Origin: Deltaproteobacteria bacterium
GTDB lineage: Bacteria > Desulfobacterota > Desulfobacteria > Desulfobacterales > B30-G6
Length of the DNA stretch: 20,005 nt
Reading direction: 5' to 3'
Assembly: GCA_003647375.1 (NCBI GenBank)
Contig: QMMS01000049.1
Coordinates: 1 to 20,005, forward strand
Shown: piece after piece, positions 14,771 to 20,005 of the stretch
Layout: each line of letters opens with the position of its first letter
How positions within the stretch are numbered: position 1 is the first letter of the stretch
The notes under the pieces: generated by a model
What the model saw: only the letters and a program-made list of their open reading frames with translations
What the model was told of the DNA's origin: nothing
Database searches by the model: none
Position numbers and translations under genes: made by a program

Positions 14771-16309
14771 TTAAGGTCCCATGCTCTCCAGGATATCATA
14801 TTCTTCCATGTGAAATTTTGGGTTTGGGTAAATAGCGACACGTTTTCCGATCTTTCTTTCAAGGGAACTGATCAGCGTGTTCTCTTCACCGTAAAGCAAC
14901 TCAGCGATCTCCGGATTCACCCGTACCGTAAACCGGACTCCCATCATATTTCCGGCCTCTTTCAGAACGGCCCGGTATATATTATAGCTGATTGTTTTTC
15001 TGGAAACGATATATCCCTCACCGTCACAGTAGCTACAGGGCTCACAAAGTAGCCTCGTTAGCGGCTTTCTTACGCGTTTGCGTGTCATCTGGAGGAGTCC
15101 CATTTCAGACATGGGGAGCACATGGGTCTTGCTGCGATCTTTTTTCAGCGCCTCCGTCAAAGCATTAAACACTTTTTCCTGGTTGGATATTTTTTCCATA
15201 TCTATAAAATCGATGACAATGATACCACCGATATCTCTTAATCGAACCTGATAGGCAATTTCTTTGACCGCCTCAAGGTTGGTTTTGGTAATCGTTTCTT
15301 CCAGATTGTATTTGCCCACATACCGACCGGTGTTTACATCGATGGCGACCAGCGCTTCTGTTTGCTCGATAACAATATACCCGCCTGATTTTAGCCAGAC
15401 TTTTCGCTTGAGTGCCCGCGAGATATCGCCTTCCAGGTTGTAGGCTTCAAAAATCGACTCGGTTCCGTCGTAACATTCCACGGACTCCTTTAAACTCGGC
15501 ATTAACGTATCCAGGAAAGAAAGAATCGATTCGTACCCTTCCCGTGAGTCGATAACGAGCCTCTCCGCATCCTGGATGAGAAGGTCCCTGACGGCACGAA
15601 GACTTACCGAAAGTTCCTGGTGAATCATGCTTGGACAAGACGCTGTTTCGTATTTTTTTTTGATGCCGGCCCAAATGTTTCTAAGAAAACCCATTTCATA
15701 AGACAGTTTTTCCTGTTGAATCCCCTCGGCAACCGTCCTCACGATGTAGCCAAGATTGTCAATTCTCGAGGCGCTTACCATCTCTTTGAGTCGATCTCTT
15801 TCAACGTTGTCCTCGATTCGCCGTGAAATGCCTATATGGTTGGAAGTTGGCATCAGGACAAGGAAACGACCAGGAAGCGAAAGATAGGAAGAAATCCGGG
15901 CGCCTTTTGTTCCCATGGGTGATTTGACCACCTGGACCAGAAGTTCCTGTCCTTCCGTAATCAACTCCTCGATATTGGTTGATTTTGAAACAAATGCTCC
16001 TTGGGAGGTCCCGCCTTCTAAAAGAGGTGCTTCATCTTCGCTGTCTAACGATTCAAAAAGTCGTTCTATTTCCTTGAGATTATCCCCTAAAACATCATCC
16101 ACATATATAAAGGCCGCCTGGTCCAGACCGATATCCACGAAAGCTGCCTGCATGCCTGGAAGTACCCGCTGCACTCTTCCCTTATATATATTTCCAGCAA
16201 TATCCAAGCCGTCGTTTCTCTCGATAAAAAGCTCCGCGATCGTTCCATCTTCCAGCAGCGCCACGCGTGTCTCGTGTTCAGCTACATTGATGACGATCTT
16301 TTTATACAT
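14771..16309 (-). CDS. rng: Ribonuclease G (RNase E/G family)
   Basis: This 512-residue endoribonuclease acts in rRNA 5'-end processing and mRNA decay. It has an S1 RNA-binding domain (about 38-145, with KGRVQRVLPGMQAAFVDIGL), an RNase-H-like and 5'-sensor region, and the catalytic DNase-I-like domain with Asp324 (AIDVNTGRY) and Asp367 (IVIDFIDM). The zinc-link CEPC motif is at 422-425. Compared with E. coli RNase G as I recall it, the S1 domain has an extra acidic loop at about residues 76-112. No long RNase E-type degradosome tail is present. Its start overlaps the end of the radical SAM gene by eight bases. Confidence 0.96.
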   Translation of the reverse strand: MYKKIVINVAEHETRVALLEDGTIAELFIERNDGLDIAGNIYKGRVQRVLPGMQAAFVDIGLDQAAFIYVDDVLGDNLKEIERLFESLDSEDEAPLLEGGTSQGAFVSKSTNIEELITEGQELLVQVVKSPMGTKGARISSYLSLPGRFLVLMPTSNHIGISRRIEDNVERDRLKEMVSASRIDNLGYIVRTVAEGIQQEKLSYEMGFLRNIWAGIKKKYETASCPSMIHQELSVSLRAVRDLLIQDAERLVIDSREGYESILSFLDTLMPSLKESVECYDGTESIFEAYNLEGDISRALKRKVWLKSGGYIVIEQTEALVAIDVNTGRYVGKYNLEETITKTNLEAVKEIAYQVRLRDIGGIIVIDFIDMEKISNQEKVFNALTEALKKDRSKTHVLPMSEMGLLQMTRKRVRKPLTRLLCEPCSYCDGEGYIVSRKTISYNIYRAVLKEAGNMMGVRFTVRVNPEIAELLYGEENTLISSLERKIGKRVAIYPNPKFHMEEYDILESMGP

Positions 16310-18830
16310 GAATGCCCCCTTTGATTATGGATGCCTGTTTTATATCTTCCGTCGGCAATGCAAAAACCCGCCCTAACACCATCGCCGGCCTGATCCGTTT
16401 TCCTCCCTGGTTTTGAATCATTAACTGTATGCTGTTCGGCTGAACTAAATCAATATTTAAAATTCCGGCTTTAAGATCCATGGTGCCGGAAACGCCCTTT
16501 TTATTCGTGAACGCGTATTCGACTCGCCTGCTTTCTACAAACCGATCAAGCCGTTTTTTATCAAATACACCCTCTTTGAGCGTAACCGTATAATGATCCA
16601 CAGGGGGTTCCTGGGCCGACCGCTTGGTGGTTACCACTTCGCATCCTTTGATGAAAAGTCCCTCGGGAAGTTCCTGATTTGTTCTTCGAACCAGCTCGTC
16701 ACAGGCGATATCGCTTTTCACCGAAATGAAAAAAAACTCATCGACACCCTCCATGCCCATGGGCAACGGATCGTCAAAGGATATCCTGGGCATTGGATGA
16801 AATCCGTTAGAATAGACCAGATCGACACCTGCCCGCCTAAACGCCCGGTTGATAATGTTAACCAACTCCAGATGCCCGAAAAACCGGGTGTCCTCTCTCT
16901 TTGAATAAAACAACTTCAGTTTCCTGAAAGCTGTTTGGGGTGCGGCGTCGGGTTTGTCTATCCGGAGGGGTTCTGTTTTTGCGGCCGCTTCGAACAGATG
17001 CGGTGAGATGCTTTCAAAATCACAGACACCGCACTGCTGGCATGAATGCCAGCGACAGTCTTCTGTTTTGGTACCTTCTAAGGCACCCATCCATTCTTTG
17101 ATTAAAAACGCTTTTTCAACGCGTACATCGATATGATCCCACGGAAGGGGTTCTTCGAGGTCTTTTTGCCGGCTCGTATAAAAATCGATATCAATTTTCG
17201 ATTCTGCAATGGACGTCTGCCATGTGGCAAAATTAAACCGATCGCTCCACCCATCAAACCGGCAACCCTTTTCAAAAGCCCTTACCAAAAGACTGGATAG
17301 ACGCCGGTCTCCTCTCGCCCAGAGTCCTTCCAGAAAGCTGACCTCTGGATTCTGCCACTTAAATTTCACACCTGGAAGTCGCAGTTTCGAGCGCAGCCAT
17401 TCAATGCGCGTCCTGGACTCTTCAAGGGACAACTGGGTTGCCCACTGAAAAGGTGTGTGCGGCTTCGGAATAAAGGTTGCGACGCTTACATTCAACCTGC
17501 CATATCGGCCATTGGGGCTCTTTATTTTTCTCAGTTTTTTTACCAGATCCACAATACCCTGTATATCGGTTTGGGTTTCTGTTGGAAGCCCGATCATGAA
17601 ATAAAGCTTGATTACGCGCCAGCCGGCAGAGAAAGCATCCTGAACGGTCGCGACGATTTCATCTGTCGTGATGTTTTTGTTGATGACATCACGTAACCGC
17701 TGACTTCCCGCCTCCGGCGCTATGGTAAATCCCGTCTTTCGAACCTTTTTAATCGTCCGCATGAGTTCGGGCCCCAGTGTTCCGGCCCGGAAAGAAGGAA
17801 GCGAAACGGATATGTGTTGTGAAGAAAATCTGTGCATCAACGTGTTTATCAGGGGAGAGATCCCGGTGTAATCGCCGGTACTCAGAGAGAGCAGAGACAA
17901 GTCTTCATAGCCGGTACTCTGAAGGCACCTGTCCGTAAGATCCAGTATTGTATCCATGGAACGCTCCCTGACCGGGCGGTAAATCATGCCGGCCTGGCAG
18001 AATCGGCAGCCCCTGGTACACCCCCTTGAAACCTCCAGGCGTAAACGATCATGAACCGGCTTTCCGTAGGGAACCACCGGCATGTCCGGAAACAGGGCTT
18101 GATTGAGATCACTCACAATGGCCCGCTTGACCCGCCCAGATGCGGTTGGGCAACTCTCATTCAGGGGATGTGTAATCTGATGCCCCTTTTCATTGTACGC
18201 TACCTGGAAAACAGACGGTACATAGACGCCTTCCAGGCTCGACCATTTTTTCAGGAGGGCTTTCTTGTCCACTCGGCCTTTACTTGCCATTTTTATTCGG
18301 ACGTCAGCCATCTCCAGAATGACGTTCTCCCCGTCTCCGATCACGATGGCATCGAAAAAATCCGCCACGGGTTCCGGGTTGCTGGCACAAGGACCGCCTG
18401 CGATAACCACCGGATCCGAATCGGATCTTTGTGATGCGTAAAATGGAACACCCGCAAGGTCCAATATCGTTAACATGTTGGTATAATTGAGTTCATATAA
18501 AAGACTGAACCCTATGATATCGAATTGTTTCAGGGGATACCGTGATTCCAGGCTCGCCAGGGGAAGGCTGGACGCTCGCATCAACGATTCCATGTCCTCA
18601 GCCGGTGAAAAGACCCTCTCGGCAGCAATGTTCCGACGTTGGTTTAAAATGTGATACAGAATCTGCATGCCAAAGTGGGAAGTACCGATTTCATAGAGGT
18701 CCGGAAACGCCAATGCGATTTTCAACTGGACCTTTGACAAATCTTTTTTGCATGTGTTGACTTCTGTTCCCAAATAACGACTCGGTTTATTCACCAGGGG
18801 CAAGATGTCTTGAATGGTTTTCAGGGTCAT
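16302..18830 (-). CDS. TIGR03960-type radical SAM protein fused to a DUF2344 domain
   Basis: This 842-residue protein has three parts. A B12-binding-like N-terminal domain (about 30-240) includes ALAFPDLYEIGTSHFGMQIL and VVIAGGPCASNPEPVADFFD. The radical SAM core carries CTRGCRFC (Cys271, Cys275, Cys278), which should bind the 4Fe-4S cluster that cleaves S-adenosylmethionine. A linker has a cysteine cluster (about 590-602, CRWHSCQQCGVCDF), and the DUF2344 domain follows from about 635 (KLKLFYSKREDTRFFGHLELV, then SNGFHPMPRISFDDPLP). The reaction is unknown. The overlap with rng, also common in other phyla, hints at a role in RNA or ribosome maturation; that is inference. Confidence 0.93.
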   Translation of the reverse strand: MTLKTIQDILPLVNKPSRYLGTEVNTCKKDLSKVQLKIALAFPDLYEIGTSHFGMQILYHILNQRRNIAAERVFSPAEDMESLMRASSLPLASLESRYPLKQFDIIGFSLLYELNYTNMLTILDLAGVPFYASQRSDSDPVVIAGGPCASNPEPVADFFDAIVIGDGENVILEMADVRIKMASKGRVDKKALLKKWSSLEGVYVPSVFQVAYNEKGHQITHPLNESCPTASGRVKRAIVSDLNQALFPDMPVVPYGKPVHDRLRLEVSRGCTRGCRFCQAGMIYRPVRERSMDTILDLTDRCLQSTGYEDLSLLSLSTGDYTGISPLINTLMHRFSSQHISVSLPSFRAGTLGPELMRTIKKVRKTGFTIAPEAGSQRLRDVINKNITTDEIVATVQDAFSAGWRVIKLYFMIGLPTETQTDIQGIVDLVKKLRKIKSPNGRYGRLNVSVATFIPKPHTPFQWATQLSLEESRTRIEWLRSKLRLPGVKFKWQNPEVSFLEGLWARGDRRLSSLLVRAFEKGCRFDGWSDRFNFATWQTSIAESKIDIDFYTSRQKDLEEPLPWDHIDVRVEKAFLIKEWMGALEGTKTEDCRWHSCQQCGVCDFESISPHLFEAAAKTEPLRIDKPDAAPQTAFRKLKLFYSKREDTRFFGHLELVNIINRAFRRAGVDLVYSNGFHPMPRISFDDPLPMGMEGVDEFFFISVKSDIACDELVRRTNQELPEGLFIKGCEVVTTKRSAQEPPVDHYTVTLKEGVFDKKRLDRFVESRRVEYAFTNKKGVSGTMDLKAGILNIDLVQPNSIQLMIQNQGGKRIRPAMVLGRVFALPTEDIKQASIIKGGIHV

Positions 18831-18847
18831 GATATGTCTTTCTCAAT

Positions 18848-18853
18848 ATTATA
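18848..18853 (-). promoter_or_regulatory. Possible -10 element upstream of the radical SAM gene
   Basis: A perfect TATAAT reads on the minus strand 17 bases before the ATG, with only a poor -35. It sits in the 140-base divergent gap shared with the protease gene. That gap also has a small inverted repeat (ATTCG at 18898-18902, CGAAT at 18910-18914). No convincing plus-strand promoter was seen. Confidence 0.3.
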
Positions 18854-18970
18854 TTGCAAGTGATCTGAAATCTGTTTCAAATATAGCCTTTTATGTTATT
18901 CGAAAATAGCGAATGTTCACAAGGTGCAGCATCTCATATTTTCGGTATATTTTAATCACGAATAACGATT

Positions 18971-20005
18971 ATGCAAAAATTATCCTCATACTTCAATCGG
19001 TTTCTGTGCGTGTTCTTGTTTCTTCTCTGGTTCCCGGTTGCCGGCAACAGCCATGAATTGGACCGCAGGAACGCTGTTGTGAGTGCCATTGAAAAAATCG
19101 GCCCGGCTGTTGTCAATATCAGCTCCGAGTATCAAGTCCAGACACGACGCAATCCCTTCTCCGACCTTGGAATGAATCCCTTTTTCGACTCCTTTTTTAA
19201 AGATTTTTATGATCCGGGTTTAGAGCACCGCGAGAAACGAACCAGCCTCGGTTCCGGTGTCATCATCGATGGCAAAAGGGGGTTCATACTTACCAATGCG
19301 CATGTTGTCACCCAGTCGGAATCAATCTCGGTCGCCCTGAAGGATGAACGGGAGTTTCAGGCACAAATCGTGGGTGTGGATCCTGATTCGGACCTGGCTG
19401 TATTGAAAATTGGAAACCAGGAAGACCTGCCGGCGATTGAAATGGGAAATTCCGAAGATCTCATGATCGGCGAAACCGTCATCGCCATCGGCAACCCATT
19501 CGGTTTTTCTCATACGGTTACCACCGGTGTCATCAGTGCGCTTAACCGGAGTGTTCGTACCGATGATGCGGTATATCACAATTTCATCCAGACCGATGCG
19601 TCCATCAATCCCGGCAACAGCGGAGGGCCCCTGCTGAACATCAATGGTGACTTGATTGGCATCAATACCGCCATCTATGCCAAGGCACAGGGCATTGGAT
19701 TTGCCATCCCCATCAACAAGGCCAAGCGTATCGTCTCAGACTTGATTCAATATGGCGAGGTGGTCCTTTCCTGGACAGGGCTTTCTCTGCAGGACCTCGA
19801 CAAGGAACTAGGCTACTACTTGAAGGTCCCCGAAAACAAAGGCGTCATTGTCAAAGACATTGAGCCCGGCAGTCCTGCCATGATCGCAGGTGTCCGCAAA
19901 GGGGATATCATTCTTGCCCTTGATAAAATCCCGATTCGTACGGTCGATGACTATCAACAAGCCCTAAAAAGTTTTTCTGTCGGTTCCAAAATCAAATTAA
20001 AAATA
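18971..20005 (+). CDS. htrA: DegP/HtrA-type periplasmic serine protease (partial, C-terminus missing)
   Basis: The first 345 residues are present; the gene runs off the right edge. A signal peptide spans about residues 1-25 (RFLCVFLFLLWFPVAG). The trypsin-like domain has the full triad: His111 in TNAHVV, Asp141 in DSDLAVLKI and Ser217 in GNSGGPL. A PDZ domain begins near residue 268 and includes GVIVKDIEPGSPAMIAGVRKGDIIL. The family degrades or refolds damaged envelope proteins. The ATG has no clear ribosome site, so the start is likely but not certain. It is transcribed away from the radical SAM gene. Confidence 0.95.
   Translation, partial: MQKLSSYFNRFLCVFLFLLWFPVAGNSHELDRRNAVVSAIEKIGPAVVNISSEYQVQTRRNPFSDLGMNPFFDSFFKDFYDPGLEHREKRTSLGSGVIIDGKRGFILTNAHVVTQSESISVALKDEREFQAQIVGVDPDSDLAVLKIGNQEDLPAIEMGNSEDLMIGETVIAIGNPFGFSHTVTTGVISALNRSVRTDDAVYHNFIQTDASINPGNSGGPLLNINGDLIGINTAIYAKAQGIGFAIPINKAKRIVSDLIQYGEVVLSWTGLSLQDLDKELGYYLKVPENKGVIVKDIEPGSPAMIAGVRKGDIILALDKIPIRTVDDYQQALKSFSVGSKIKLKI

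Noticed and set aside
1..20005. CRISPR arrays, insertion sequences, tRNA or rRNA genes
   Set aside because: No regular direct repeats, transposase motifs, cloverleaf genes or rRNA signatures were seen.

Overview
The window looks like chromosomal DNA from a Gram-negative anaerobe of the Desulfobacterota (former Deltaproteobacteria, Desulfobacterales-like). This is inferred from the gene mix and protein style: a Na+-translocating decarboxylase membrane module, RdgC-like proteins, an RNase G / two-part radical SAM pair, and a YkgJ-type cysteine protein. The genus cannot be fixed from sequence reading alone. No mobile elements, CRISPR arrays, tRNAs or rRNAs were seen.

Region 1 (1-4038, minus strand) is a nucleoside-type ABC importer of the BMP / YufN-YufO-YufP-YufQ class. 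In transcription order it has a periplasmic binding protein, a two-domain ATPase, a first permease, and a second permease cut off by the window edge. A strong hairpin sits between the binding-protein gene and the ATPase gene and probably sets their expression ratio. Region 2 (4039-4312) is a divergent promoter region.

Region 3 (4313-6191, plus strand) encodes a small gamma-like subunit and the beta subunit of a sodium-pumping biotin-dependent decarboxylase, followed by a small ABM-fold protein. No alpha (carboxyltransferase) or biotin-carrier gene lies in the window. After a 344-base gap with a good sigma-70-type promoter comes region 4 (6536-8553, plus strand): an RdgC-like DNA-binding protein that appears split over two adjacent genes, then an overlapping alpha/beta hydrolase gene.

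Region 5 (8661-18830, all minus strand) is the classic origin-proximal bacterial block. Read in transcription order it is a TIGR03960-type radical SAM protein, rng, rpmH, rnpA, yidD, yidC, jag, mnmE, then ykgJ-like and a small conserved hypothetical gene. rpmH (44 codons) has a clear promoter. Between mnmE and the ykgJ-like gene lie two perfect 16-bp parS sites for the chromosome-partition protein ParB. Together with the rpmH-mnmE block, they place the window near the replication origin. The block ends at a bidirectional hairpin facing the hydrolase gene. Region 6 (18971 to the end, plus strand) is a truncated DegP/HtrA periplasmic serine protease.

The best candidates for a second look are the twin parS sites, the split RdgC genes, the possible AUU start of yidD, and the decarboxylase module that lacks its catalytic subunit but carries a His-rich gamma tail. 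No wholly new defence or mobile system was found.
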